Source: Owenia fusiformis
Lineage: Eukaryota > Annelida > Polychaeta > Sabellida > Oweniidae
Assembly (NCBI GenBank): GCA_903813345.2
Contig: CAIIXF020000010.1
Location: 29,506,828-29,570,827, forward strand
Direction of reading: 5' to 3'
DNA length: 64,000 bases
In this document: positions 10,877 to 23,554 of the stretch, piece by piece
Position numbering within the stretch: the stretch's first letter is position 1
How the letters are laid out: the number at the start of each line of letters is the position of its first letter
The notes under the pieces: model-generated
The model's database searches: none
What the model was told of the DNA's origin: nothing
What the model saw: the letters and a program-made list of their open reading frames with translations, nothing else
Position numbers and translations under genes: made by a program

Positions 10877-13800
10877 ATGGAAAACGCTAATGCTAAATTG
10901 TCCGTTTTATATGATCCGACTTTAAGTCAATATGAAGTTGCGAATGGCTATGGAAAATGGAGCGAAGACAGGAAATACGACGAGGTAATGTATAATATCT
11001 TTTTTTGCACAGATACACAATAGAGATAGTTACTTTGTGTAAGCCTCTTTTCCTTTAGGCTTTTTCAAGATATTCATATTATCAAAATTAGGAAAATAGG
11101 GTGCTGTCATCCTTCAAATCTCAACAAAATATTTAGCGAGTATATAGCTCGTGAATTCCAGTTTCAAAATATGATTACAACTTAAAATTAGTTCTGTCAT
11201 TGCTGGGATATTCACAAATCAATTCCCTTTTCTAATGAAATTTACTTTTCTGGTTTCTTTGAGAAACCTTCCTCCAAATGATGCTTACATTATTTAACCC
11301 CAATGTCTACAACCTTTCTTATAACACTAAGTCGCAAGGGGGGGGGGGTTATTTGGACACCCCCTCCCCAACGCGTTTTTTATAACTTGTCTGATTCAAT
11401 ATTGTTGGTATTGTTGTAAACCTTATTCAATAAACTCTTTGGAAAAGATGTTCAGGATTTTACATTTTGCAGATGTGTTAAAGCCATTTCCACAGGTGAT
11501 ATTTTCAATTTTATAAGATAACTTATAACCTTTACACAGGTTGCATTTTACAAATCCAAAAACACCTGTTAAATTGAACACTTAATAAAGAATGCAACCT
11601 GTGTACAGTAAATTTACATTGGAAGTTTAAAGTATCTGCTGGCTTTAAAGTCGAAATGTAGAGTTTAAAATGTGTTGTTGATTTTTTATTTATTTACTAT
11701 TTGTCATGAAAATGATTTTTTGAAAAAAAATTTGAAATAAAAGTTGTCAGTCTTTCATTACTCAAATTCCCAAATTCCCACCATTTTTTAAATTAAAGTT
11801 GAAATTTTTAATCAGCAAATACACTGCAAAAATATTATCTTTTAACACCAATTATAAAGATTGAACAAAGGAAACACTATTTTCAATTGATAATAAAAAT
11901 GTAATATCTGATTTGGCACTATATAATGTTTTAGCATATGGAAAATGTTTTGCAACCTAAGTTATCTCATCGTTACATCACTGATGCCTTGGTCACATTT
12001 GCTCCGATTTCCACTGCGCCTCCCGGCCGATTGAGTATTTTGTTCAAAATTAAATACAATATTGAACAAAGCACTCAATCGGCCGGACGCCGGTCGATGG
12101 ATCGGAGCAAATGTGACCCAGGCATTATGTGGCAACATTTTTCAATGTCAATCTTTTCTAAATATGTGAGCCTAAAATGTAAACCAATGTTTATTGTCTA
12201 ACCAGGTTAAAGGATGAATATATCATGTTTTAAATATTATTGTACTATCGGTTTTTATGAGAACTAAAATCTTGAAATGCATTTTCCCTGAACCACTTTC
12301 ATGCATGGGTGGGTTCATTGCTCGCTAGATTATCAACCAATTTAAATAAATTCACGATATCTTGAACAAAATTTTTTTCAAAAATTAATCAAAAGTTTCA
12401 CATTTCACACTTTGATAACATTTGGTAAGACAACAATGTTGGCCAAAGTGGTTTTAAACTTTATTTGAGGCTTTTAACTGATTAATACAATTTTACACCC
12501 ATTGGACCATTGGAGAGACTGTACGGTGACTGGTTGAACAGAGTTGTATCAATCATACATGTAACTTCATGTCCCGTGAAAAATAATCAATTCTGATTGT
12601 ACCAAAAGTTGGAATTTGAGTATTATGCAAATGATAGTGATGTCACAGTGGTCTAAAATGCATAGCCAAAATGGGTAAAAATGTTCATATTGTTTACTAA
12701 AGGATTTAAGCCCTGAACTCAGTGCATTGTTTGCCGAATCATACCATGGAGGTTTTTGTTTCAAAACCTTTGCATGACCGCGCAGCGGGATTGCAAAGTT
12801 TAGGAAACAACGCCTGAGTGGTATGAAGCAGTTACAATGAATTGAGTCTCGGGCTTAAATTATTTTCACACATTGCAATTTTTCTTTAAAATCTCACTAA
12901 AAGGAACGAAATCACTAAAAAAACACATTTTCAATAAAATTCTTTGCAAGGGTCAAGTTGGCAAGTCATCAAATCCAATCACCATCACCATGAAAACTGT
13001 TTAACGAGTGACCTTGTATGTGTTATTTAAGGAATAAAGAATCTTTTATCATTCTATAAACAGGGTGGTCAAAAAATGAAAACCCTGCATTTTCCTAATT
13101 TCTTTGTAATTTTAAGGATTTATCCCTGATATTTTACACATTTGTACATCATTTAATTTCTCACCACCCTACCAAATTTCATGACCATCAGATTGATAGT
13201 CATAATTTTACAGCAGTTTGACCATCATCGCGCTGTAGGCAAACCTGCACAGTTGTCAATGGGCCGAATGCATTTCTCGGCAAGTATAGCCTGAATGATA
13301 CGGATGATCTCACTTTTGAGGTTTGTGATCGTCCTGAGGTCATTCTCATACACTTTTTCCTTGCCATATCCCTACAGGTAGGGACATTTTGGACGGCGAG
13401 TGCAGGTAGCCCGACAGTGCAATAGTGGCCACTAGGGCATGTTCTGTAAAGTGCTGTAACATTTTGACTATCAATCTGATGGTCATGCAATAAATTAAGC
13501 TGGTAGAAAATTGAATGATATACAAATGTGCAAAATATCAGGGAGTTATTTCTTAAAATGACAAATATATGAGGAAAATGGTGTAAGGGTTTCCATTTTT
13601 TGACCACCCATGACCCATGACCCACCAAACATGACTCTGGTCAATGATGAAGTAGATCAGTTCGTCATTCACATCTACACGATTGTTGTCCTTAAAGAAA
13701 TGAAATTCTATATGTTTTTGGACAAGTTTATTAAAATTAATTTGATGCAAAAATATGATGAAAACTTAGTTGGAAAATCATTGCATTTACTAAAATGAAC

Positions 13801-16800
13801 ACACGGATGATATGCTGTCGCCCATTTTTAAAGAATAGTACTGCTCAATCTGTGCATTTATCAAAAATTGAATCCACAGCAAAATCATTTTCATGCATAT
13901 ATCAATAAATTAACACACTGAAATGCTTTAAGCTGATTGGCTGAGGCATGTTTGAATGAAATTTCACACACTGTTCATTATGTGAATACTCTGTTCGGAT
14001 TGGCTGGAATCGGACACACCTTGCCTAGCTATGTGTGAATACAGCTTCATTCATATACTTGTATCAGGTAATGTTTACTGCTATAATGAGATCACGTGAT
14101 ATTTACGATTATAATGAGTTCAATTGCAGTTCGAAATGGAGGTACAAATCATAATCAAGGAAGTGCAAAATAAGATCGCTAGATAAAATAAAGGATAGTC
14201 TTTATTGAAGACTTTAAATCTCCCCCCAAAACTTAAATGGCAGTATCTGGCTTCTGACAAACGGCGAATTATTGAAAACAAACGGCGATTTTGGACACTC
14301 GCCCCCTGCTATTGAAAGCCCAGAAAGGTCAAGTCGAGGTCAACGTGACCTCAGGGGTGTACATTTTTGACATTTTGTGAGAAATTGTCAATTTTCATTC
14401 ACAAAAAATGTTGATGCTAAAAATGCTTCGTTGCCTTAAAGGATATTATATTATCTTTCAAATAAATTTAAAATCATGGTAAAAGCAATTCTAGAACTGA
14501 AGTTATACACTTTCAAAGATAGCAGGTATCGTGAAATCCCATTGAGATCAATGTAATGTGAAATTGAATAGTCAGTAATTCAAGTTCAACTTGTTTTTGT
14601 CTTCAGCAATCATATATCAAGATATACAACACATGCCAATCAATGATTTAGTATATGGCGATTAACTGTTTTTTACCTTCATAAATTCACAACAATAGTG
14701 GCTCAATTTTTAGAAGCATATTGGAAAAATAATTCAATATGCCAAATTATTATCCATCAAACAGAGTAATAATCATATTTTTGAATTTTCTAAAGTATTA
14801 GAAACAAGGTAACAATCACTTTTTTTAATTTCAATTATATTGACATCAAGTTCAAACTATCATAACTTTACACCCCCCCCCCCAATCACCTTGGTTATTT
14901 CGCCGAAAAGTGTCTTATTTCTGTTGCTCCAGCTAAAAAAAATTAAGAGAGATTATTTGCAAAAAGTTGTTTTTCGAGAGGGGGGCGAATCTTTTGTCAA
15001 AGGTACACTGGCCTTCATCTTCGTTCACTCGGCTCCCGTCGATTCGATCACTGCAGACCGAGCGTGCGAAGATGCTGGCCTTGGAAGCCAGGCATTTAAA
15101 ATTAAAATGAAAAAAGTGGAATGTATGTAAAATGGGAATTGTGAGGGAAGGCATAAGCAAATTTTGGGTAAAAAATAAAAAAGCGTTAGCTCCTTTCACG
15201 TCCAAAAATGTAAAAATTCTTGATTTGACCTTGGCTAATTAAGGAGGGGCTAATTGATAAAAAATAAAGGCATTTCCCCGTCGCCCATGTCCATTTCAAG
15301 GTTGATGGTATATGCTAATTAGCACACATTGCTGTGTGCGGGGTGCGGAGAAATCAGGTTAGGAACTAGATTGCCGAAATTGAACAAGTTTCAGACTCCA
15401 GATTAAGACGTTTTATCATATATAATCCCAGGCTTTGTTGAAAGGACCGAAAAGATCCTCGACATGATATATATATATATATCAGAACATGTGGAAATAA
15501 CTAAAAAGAGATAACTCTAAAAATACCGAAATTGACCTAGTTTTTTACCTTGATCTTTGACACTCAAATTTTGATTAAACTGACTTTCTTACGTCCTCTT
15601 ATATTGATTAAACTTATTTTTAGTCAAAATAATTATTTAAAAAAAATTAAAAGGTCATAGAAGGTCAGCCAGAAGTCGGATCAAAATTCTGACTTCATAT
15701 TCGGAATCCTTGGCAATTTTTGGCAAATTAAAAACATTTAATAGATTTGGAGAACTTTTTTCGGTGACCTACTTTCGAGACACCATACCTCAAAATTCTT
15801 AAGAGTCAAAAAAACTGATGGCACACACTTAAAAACATTTTGAATCAATAATTAAAGCATGTTTCTGTTTGGCGATCGCAATCATTTCATCCAAGTCAAA
15901 CATTTCCGAACTACTGAACTTAAAGTGTGCGCCAAAGTTTAAAACTGCGCAGGCGCACCGCTCTCGCTAACCTATATAAAGAGATTACCGAGTACAGGCT
16001 TCAGAGGTAAGCCAGGAAGGTGAACAATCTTCGTTCCGTGTTGATTCCCCGTATAATCGTAACCAAGTAAGTTTCACCATTGAAATTAAAAATTACTATT
16101 AGATATACTTTGTAGATGTTATTTATGAAGCTATTGAGTGTATGCATCAATCAAATGGCTCATTTTGAACATATCAAAAGTATTTGTGTTTTGTTTCCCA
16201 GGGAATTGTATTCCCATATAGTACACACATAAATAGTGTACATTATGTAGTAGTACTTGAATAGCCTGGTTTACATAAATTGAAGGGCATGCTGATTACA
16301 TGCACACGAGTACATGAATGAAGGCCTGATATTGATATAGCTTGCATACCTAAATAAAAAATAAACTCTTCTAATCCCCTAATGTAAACACGGCGGTATA
16401 CGTAGCCCGATTTATCGGGGACTTTAAGTAAAAACATTCAATTAAGATCCAAACATTAACAGGCTTAGTGTAACGACCCTTGATAGCCAGTTGCTACTAC
16501 AGTGCAGCAAGGGTTCTAAAACGTTTTAGCTCAGTCGGTAGAGCATCAGACTTCTGAGGGTCAAAGGGTTCTAGGTTCGATTCCCACACAGGGCATTGAA
16601 TTTAGCATACTTTCTTTCAATTTCTTTATCTGGCTTGTTACACTATGCTTGTTTGTTAGTTATTACCCGGGGGCGCCCTCGGGTCATTACATTAGTATGC
16701 TATCAAACAAATATTTCCAGTTGCCAAACCAATAGAGTGGCCTCGGGTTTACGTTAAGGTTAATCAAACTAAAACTAAAACGCTTAAAAACTAAACCTAA

Positions 16801-19800
16801 AGGCCCGGTCACACCGCCTAAACGTTGCTGGAGCGTTCCTTGAACGTTGAAAAAAATCATCAACGCCCGTAAACGTTCACCACCGTTTAACAAAAGTTGG
16901 CATCCGTTAAAGCAACGCTGTAAACGCTCGGCCAACGCGGATGTTTCTCGAGTGGCCATCCTAACGCTCCAAAAGTTTTGAGCTGCTCAAAATATTGCGA
17001 GCGTTGAAAAAGGGACAATTTTACGCCCTGGCAAAGTTTATCACCGCTCCACCAACGCCCAGTTAAGGTTTGGCACCGCTAGACGCAAGTTCGTGGACGC
17101 TTGAATCCGCTAGACCAACGCAGAAATCTTAAACGCTGGACCACCGCTGCTTCGCCAGCGTTGCCCGGGCGGCGATTAAACGTTGCACAAACGTCGGTGG
17201 AGCGGTTGTTAGCGTTTTATCAGCGTACATGGGGTTGTTGGAACGGTGTCGGACGTTGTCGCAGCGTTCCATGGTGGCGATGAACTTTTCTTTGGCGTTG
17301 GTATAGAGGTGTCGGAGCGGGACCAGAATTTGGCTATAAATACGTGGAGAAATGCACCACTGTGTAGAACACTGTGGAGACACTTGTGCATTTTACATTT
17401 GATATATATTCATGTCTTGCATTTCAATTTTTACATTGTAAATTCCTAAATTAAGCGCTCAAAGTTTGTGATTTTGGATTTTAAAAAGGTGAATTATGCG
17501 ATTTTGGTTTTTCATTAAATGTTAATACAAATAGACTTTTAATAGAATTTTCTGCGCAGCTTGTAAAATTTTGCACTCGTCTTGGTATTATACAAAAAGT
17601 TGATGCGCGCACAGCAATGCAAAAATTTGTCATGCGTCATGATTATTACTTTGCTGTAAATGTTATTTGACATTGTTAAAGCAATTTGAACGTAAATCGG
17701 TTCCAACTAATCGAAATGCAACGATTAAATTGTGATATGTTTGTTTGAAATGATATGAGAGATTATTAAAGAAAATTGTAATGTTATTCATTCTTAATGT
17801 CATATTACATTAATAGAAGCACTTTAGATTTAAAACATTTCTTCTTTAATCCTTGAAGGACTTTTGTTAAAGTTACAAATTCCAATAAAGATCTTTACTC
17901 TTAAACACTTCCCACTTGAAATAATTTCCCAGTTGTCAAACGCGATATGCTGCTAAACCAACGCTGCTGCTATTTATACCCCCGCCGAGGCAACGCTCTC
18001 ATGCGCAGAACGCCGCTATACCAACGCTCGCATTACCGCTAAACAAACGCTAGCTACCGCTCGCAACCGCTTAACCAACGCTAAAGCAACGCCGGCTTCA
18101 GCGGTGCACCGCTAAGCTAACGCCCGTGTTTTTGTTTTTTTCCCCATTTTGTGCGCGTTGACGAGCGTTGATGAATTTTTTCAACGTTCAAGGAACGCTC
18201 CAGCAACGTCCGGGCGGTGTGACCGGGCCTTAAGGCCCGGTCACACCGCCTAAACGTTGCTGGAGCGTTCCTTGAACGTTGAAAAAAATCATCAACGCTC
18301 GTAAACGTTCACCACCGTTTAACAAAAGTTGGCATCCGTTAAAGCAACGCTGTAAACGCTCGGCCAACGCGGATGTTTCTCGAGTGGCCATCCTAACGCT
18401 CCAAAAGTTTTGAGCTGCTCAAAATATTGCGAGCGTTGAAAAAGGGACAATTTTACGCCCTGGCAAAGTTTATCACCGCTCCACCAACGCCAAGTCAAAG
18501 TTTGGCACCGCTAGACGCAAGTTCGTGGACGCTTGAATCCGCTAGACCAACGCAGAAATCTTAAACGCTGGACCACCGCTGCTTCGCCAGCGTTGCCCGG
18601 GCGGCGATTAAACGTTGCACAAACGTCGGTGGAGCGGTTGTTAGCGTTTTATCAGCGTACATGGGATTGTTGGAACGGTGTCGGACGTTGTCGCAGCGTT
18701 CCATGGCGGCGATGAACTTTGCTTTGGCGTTGGTATAGAGGTGTCGGAGGGGGACCAGAATTTGGCTATAAATACGTGGAGAAATGCACCACTGTGTAGA
18801 ACACTGTGGAGACACTTGTGCATTTCACATTTGATATATATTCATGTCTGGCATTTCAATTTTTTACATTGTAAATTCCTAAATTAAGCGCTCAAAGTTT
18901 GTGATTTTGGATTTTAAAAACTTAAGGTGAATTATGCGATTTTTGTTTTTCATTAAATGTTAATACAAATAGACTTTTACTGAGACCTTTATTCAAATAT
19001 AGTATATACCTAGTGTGTTCACGTCAAGCAATTCAATAAATTATCTGTGAATTTTCTGCGCAGCTTGTAAAATGTTGCACTCGTCATGGTATTTTACAAA
19101 AAGTTGATGCGCGCACAGCAATGCAAAAATTTGTCATGCGTCATGATTATTACTTTGCTGTAAATGTTATTTGACATTGTTAAAGCAATTTGAACGTAAA
19201 TCGGTTCCAAGTAATGGAAATGCAACGATTAAATTGTGATATGTTTGTTTAAAATGATATTAGAGATTATTAAAGAAAATTGTAATGTTATTCATTCTTA
19301 ATGTCATATTACATTAATAGAAGCACTTTAGATTTAAAACATTTCTTCTTTAATCCTTGAAGGACTTTTGTTAAAGTTACAAATTCCAATAAAGGTCTTT
19401 ACTCTTAAACACTTCCCACTTGAAATAATTTCCCAGTAGTCAAACGCGATATGCTGCTAAACCAACGCTGCTGCTATTTATACCCCCGCCGAGGCAACGC
19501 TCCCATGCGCAGAACGCCGCTATACCAACGTTCGCATTACCGCTAAACAAACGCTAGCTACCGCTCGCAACCGCTTAACCAACGCTAAAGCAACGCCGGC
19601 TTCAGCGGTGCACCGCTAAGCCAACGCCCGTGTTTTTGTTTTTTCCCCCATTTTGTGCGCGTTGACGAGCGTTGATGAATTTTTTCAACGTTCAAGGAAC
19701 GCTCCAGCAACGTCCGGGCGGTGTGACCGGGCCTTTAAAGAAGGAAATTGAATGGTACTTATAACCACTTCAGGAATTGCATTCTGGTCTCTACAATGGT

Positions 19801-21912
19801 CCACGTTATGCAGCCGAAGCTGTTAACATGTACATTCCTAACAAAGAAGCCAGGATACTTGATGTTGCTGCTGGAACTGGAAGAGTAGCCGAAGAGGTAA
19901 ATTACAAATTACTATCTCAATGACAGTACAGAAAACCTTTAAACGTACTCCAACCATAAACAATAAACTCTTAATTAAACAACATATCGATAGACCATCT
20001 ACACGAGAATAATGTTATATTCACGTGCACTGACCTTTAAATTTTGTCATTTTAGCTCCAGAAATTAGGCTACAAGAACTTAGATGCCTTGGATCCATCA
20101 ACTGGGATGCTAACGATAGCTAGGGAGAAGCAGCTGTATAGAAATCATATTCCCACTTTCATCTTAGAAACAGGGACCCCAATTCTTCATGGTACGTTTG
20201 CAACAATCATGACCGTCTGTAGAGGTTAGATCAGCTTACATTTCTTCGTAATTTATCGGACAAGTTTGAAAGCACCATTTCTTAAGGGCGTTTAAGGGTT
20301 GCTAGAGTGAATGAATCAACCCTCGCTAACTGTTTTGCATTGCATTACTAGTCACGTAATTTTTTCTACCGGTCATGCGTCATAACGTGATCAGTCGCCT
20401 TGAACAAGGGAGCAGTCCTTGATGATGACTTAAGCCTAAGATTCTTAAGTTTTCAAGATCAAATGACCTTCAGAAGACCCCCCTCCCCCAGGGCGAGGAG
20501 ATTCCTCCAGGGTAGTGGAGAAGAGCTTCTGGAGCTAAAAGTCCCCTTAAGTAGCAGAAGAGAGTTTGTTACTATTCACTTAAACTTCTTAGAGCCTTCC
20601 AAAGCGTTGGAAGAGACGTTTTGAAGCCTCTCGAAGAAGTGGAGAAGCATCTCGTAGTATTGAAGACGTTTCCAAGAGTATTTGAGAATTCCTCCTGGAG
20701 GAGTGGAAGTCTCCCAAAGTAGTTGATAATTCCTCCCAGAGAATGGGAAGTCTCCCAGAGTATTGGATTATTCCTCCCAGAGAAGTGGAAGTCTCCCAGA
20801 GTATTCGATAATTCCTCCCAGAGAAGTGGAGAAGTCTCCCAGAGTATTGGAAAATTCCTCCCAGAGAAGTGGAAGTCTCCCAGAGTATTGGAGTATTCCT
20901 CAAAGAGAAGTGGAGAAGTCTCCCAGAGTATTTGATAATTCCTCCGAGAGAAGTGGAAGTCTCCCAGAGTATTGGATTATTCCTCCAAGAGTAGTGGAAG
21001 TCTCCCGGAGTATTGGATAATTCCTCCCAGAGAAGTGGAAGTCTCCCAGAGTATTGGATGATTCCTCCCAGAGAAGTGGAGAGGTCTCCAAGAGTATTCG
21101 ATAATTCCTCCCAGAAATGTGGAGAAGTCTCCCAGAATACTGAATAATTCCTCCCAGAGAAGTGGAAGTCTCCCAGAGTATTGGATAATTCCTCCCAGAG
21201 AAGTGGAAGTGTTAATTTAACTTACTAATCCTGGGTTTCGGTACCATGTTAAAGTATGGGTGTAACCTGACATGTTAGTGTTTAAAAGTTTAAAACCGGC
21301 CTTTATTTTGGAATTTTAGATGAGTATGATGGCTTAGTGACGTCAGGAGGGATGGGAGAAGGGCATATTCCTCCGGAGGCAATGCACGAAATGGCAAGGG
21401 TGGTAAAACCAGGTAAAATAGTTCTTTGTAATATCCATGCACTCTTTTGAAATACCCTTAGTATAATGATTTTAAAAATGTCCAATGCGTTAACTACCAA
21501 TGACATAATCATATAGGTCCTATATTTGGCATGTTTTAGACATAAATTGTATTGTCACGATGATCAAGACATGATATTATTTAAAGGCAATTGACATGAT
21601 ATGATGGTTAAAGGGACTTGATCACGGCCATAATTTGCTTATTTATCTCAACAATGAAATAGACAATAAATATAAGACCATTCCCATAATATAAATACAT
21701 GCAAAGCTCTTATTTTTATTTAAGGTGGAATAATATGTATTGCCATGAGAGAAGAATTCCTCGTGAGTGTAGAGAGATATAAGAACAATGCACTGGAGCT
21801 TGAAATGCTTAACATGGCGAAGCGTAAAATATGGATTCAAATAGGAAGAAATGTGGTGCCGAAATATGTATTCGACAAAACCGGAGTCGTGTTTGCTTTC
21901 AAAGTTCTTTGA
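10877..21912 (+). CDS. METTL27: METTL27 (WBSCR27)-like SAM-dependent methyltransferase, five exons
   Basis: Exons: 10877-10984, 19774-19896, 20056-20191, 21320-21412, 21725-21912. All junctions are GT/AG and keep frame (phases 0,0,1,1), giving 215 residues from the ATG at 10877. Residues 42-50 read LYNGPRYAA, 64-72 carry the SAM-binding motif I (ILDVAAGTG), 86-92 the acidic-loop motif (LDALDPS), 132-139 GGMGEGHI, and 149-155 RVVKPGG, the order expected for the class I fold of METTL27/Williams-Beuren region 27 proteins. Human METTL27 is somewhat longer (about 245). The substrate of this family is not established; a soluble enzyme is expected, as no signal peptide or membrane segment is present. 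Intron 1 (8.8 kb) is bloated by repeats. Invertebrates often have several paralogues, so orthology to the human gene is inferred, not shown. Confidence 0.9.
11984..12125. mobile_element. 142-bp foldback MITE, copy 1
   Basis: Ends ATGCCTTGGTCACATTTGCT and its near-complement AGCAAATGTGACCCAGGCAT. The inner arms carry CGGCCGATTGAGT / ACTCAATCGGCCG. A second copy of identical length lies at 49506-49647 in the opposite orientation. In METTL27-like intron 1. Confidence 0.8.
13061..13612. mobile_element. Mariner-type element with about 150-bp inverted arms and a transposase remnant
   Basis: CAGGGTGGTCAAAAAATG at 13061 is mirrored near 13594-13610, and the arms (including GACCATCAGATTGATAGTC) match inwards. 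Between them the - strand (about 13380-13250) reads KEKVYENDLRTITNLKSEII, matching the C-terminal part of mariner transposases after the catalytic D. The upstream part is frameshifted and stopped, so this is a dead copy. Confidence 0.6.
15946..16072 (+). promoter_or_regulatory. Possible internal promoter and noncoding first exon in METTL27-like intron 1
   Basis: TGCGCAGGCGCA (15946-15957) fits the NRF1 consensus; TATATAAAG (15973-15981) fits a TATA box at the right spacing. About 30 bases on, candidate exon ends are CAGAG|GTAAGC (donor GT at 16007) and CCAA|GTAAGT (donor GT at 16067). A transcript could splice to the exon at 19774 and start at Met55, before the SAM motif. No transcript evidence is available. 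Confidence 0.4.
16521..16595 (+). tRNA. tRNA-like sequence (pseudo-tRNA or SINE head)
   Basis: A-box TAGCTCAGTCGG (16527-16538) and B-box GGTTCGATTCC (16574-16584) are near perfect. The anticodon arm is shortened (CAGACTTCTG leaves a two-base loop), and the 5' end does not pair with the 3' CAGGGCA. It therefore cannot fold as a functional tRNA. A decayed tRNA gene or the Pol III promoter of a tRNA-derived SINE are both possible. Confidence 0.45.
16800..18231. mobile_element. Foldback transposon, copy 1 (1,432 bp), rich in GCGTT/AACGC motifs
   Basis: Begins AAGGCCCGGTCACACCGCC and ends GGCGGTGTGACCGGGCCTT. The long terminal arms include GAGCGTTCCTTGAACGTT and its complement. Each end carries hundreds of bases in which AACGC or GCGTT recurs every 10-20 bases; the middle is AT-rich unique DNA. 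TA lies at 16798-16799. Frames in the arms are not genes. Confidence 0.8.
18232..19735. mobile_element. Foldback transposon, copy 2 (1,504 bp), directly abutting copy 1
   Basis: Same orientation and ends as copy 1, joined with no spacer (GGGCCTT|AAGGCCC), and followed by TA at 19736-19737. It differs from copy 1 by scattered substitutions and by an extra segment of about 70 bp near 18980-19050, so the two are not a very recent duplicate or copy 1 has lost this piece. Confidence 0.8.
20650..21215. repeat. Minisatellite, about 13 units of 40-45 bp
   Basis: Units of the type ATTCCTCCCAGAGAAGTGG + AAGTCTCCCAGAGTATTGG recur from about 20690 to 21210 with length alternation (GTGGAAGTC versus GTGGAGAAGTC). 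It lies in METTL27-like intron 3 (20192-21319). Open frames on both strands here come from the repeat, not from a gene. Confidence 0.85.
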
Positions 21913-22006
21913 AACGATTGAATTATCATAAGAATGCTCTTTTTTCAATTAGATAAAATGTCATTATCTTCTTGCTCAATGAAAATCATATATTTCTTTG
22001 GATTGA

Positions 22007-22012
22007 AATAAA
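22007..22012 (+). promoter_or_regulatory. Polyadenylation signal AATAAA of the METTL27-like gene
   Basis: First AATAAA after the stop codon, 95 bases downstream. Confidence 0.6.
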
Positions 22013-22131
22013 CATGGAGGCAATAAGCTAGAATGATTCTACACATAGTTCTTTAAACATTGAATGGTTATAATACATAGGTAAAATCAAATCAAATTTC
22101 TTGTTCAGCGTCAGACAAACCTGTTTACATT

Positions 22132-22195
22132 TAACTAGAAAAACAGCAACTCCTTATCTGTCAAATCCCAATTTATATTGGGAGAAATCCCGATT
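22132..22195 (-). repeat. Decayed 3'-end fragment of the Helitron-like family
   Basis: AACTAGAAAAACAGCAACTC matches the reverse complement of the 3' terminus of the 3015-7314 element, followed by a diverged CAAATCCCA. Only the end is present. Confidence 0.5.
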
Positions 22196-22269
22196 AAAAT
22201 CCCGAAATAAACAATAATACCATTTATCGTAAAATGAAGCCCTCTGATTGGTCAGTTCTTATGCTGTAC

Positions 22270-22520
22270 CAATCTGTATTGCTATACTGAGGTTGTCCCC
22301 GTTGATCATCTCCGTCGCAATACAGAAAATATTGGTACGGAGGGGACAATCTCAGTAGCAATACAGAGGATCACACGATAAAAACGTTATTGAATGATTT
22401 GAAGTGCGATACAGATTCTGTCTCGATATTCTGTATTGGCACTCAACTTCGTCTCGTTCCAATACAAAATTTCTGGAACAGAATATATCCTGTATTGCAC
22501 TTCAAACCATTCAATGACTT
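22270..22520. repeat. Two adjacent hairpin elements
   Basis: Arms TGTATTGCTATACTGAGGTT / CTCAGTAGCAATACAG (about 22275-22370), then GTTATTGAATGATTTGAAGT and its complement (22388-22520). The second shares the TTATTGAATGATT terminus with the hairpin at 41537-41672, so these belong to one MITE family. Confidence 0.6.
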
Positions 22521-23554
22521 AAAAAGTAATTGACTAACTACCTGAAGATTATGCAATAAGTGTATCTTTATTTACGTAATTAAAAAACAACCGCGTGCGT
22601 GTTTTCGTAGGTACATCTTGAATAGGGCATATTTTACAACGAAACCCATGAACTAAAGAGGTGTGTAATAAAAGGTTTAATAAGATGGCCGAAAGAAAGA
22701 TGACAACAAGGTATATTTCGAGTAAAATGTCCAAATGATAAATAGATATATGATATACTACATAAAAACATCTGATTTCACAGCGATCTTTGTGTTACAC
22801 ATCCACTGACGATCTCACACAAACACAGAGCGAAGTCATGTTGCGAACCATTTTAAAACAGGTATTATCAAAATAAAAAAACTATATGAACAATGTTCAA
22901 CAGCAAGCAAGTCCATTAAATGCAGTTACAGTAAAATACCATTGCGGATAATGTTGTTCTAAACGGTGACAATGAACACAATCAAGAACAGAAACTCAAT
23001 CGTAGAAACAAAGCATAGAAACATGCTATCCTACATGAACATTCAGCAACGTTGTTAAACAATAAAAAATGTGTACTTCAAAAGCTTGATTGATCTAATT
23101 ATTAAAGAAAATATGAACATTTGCATCAAGCTATCGCAATCACTGCGACGTCGCAGACACTGCGACCACCGTGCGACGTCGCAGTGACTGCGACTGCGAC
23201 CTATTCATTAACAAATCGCAGTCTACGATGTCCCTGCGACCAGTCGCAGTGATTACCACGTGCACGTGCTTGTACACGTGTTTGTTATCCTTTCGAGATC
23301 CTCTTGTATCATTTCGTAAAGGTTTATAATGGTTAACTAGGCATGCAATATCGCAAAATAAGGTCCAGAGGCCTCATTATCCGGTCAGCGCTAAATTAGC
23401 GTTGCGATTTGCGTTGCGCTTGCGAATCAACATTATTCGCAAGCGCAAATCATGGTTTGCGTCGTATTACGCGCTTCACGCAAACGCAGACGCAACGCAG
23501 ACGCAACAGTATGCTAATCGCAAATAAATTGGAAACGCGGGAAATTTAAACTTA

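Noticed and set aside
14840-15205. Overlapping frames of 90-96 residues on both strands
   Set aside because: Slightly GC-richer patch, but no domain, no splice context and no agreement on strand. Possibly old repeat debris.
15465-15482. CRISPR or regulatory meaning of the AT dinucleotide run
   Set aside because: Plain microsatellite; no CRISPR-like arrays exist in the window, and none is expected in an animal genome.
17101-18887. Open frames with NPLDQRRNLKRW-like translation, present twice
   Set aside because: They lie in the GCGTT-rich arms of the foldback element, are open on both strands, and follow the repeat words.
20400-21091. SSQRSGSLPEY-type repetitive protein frames
   Set aside because: Minisatellite in an intron, open on both strands; no start or splice context supports translation.
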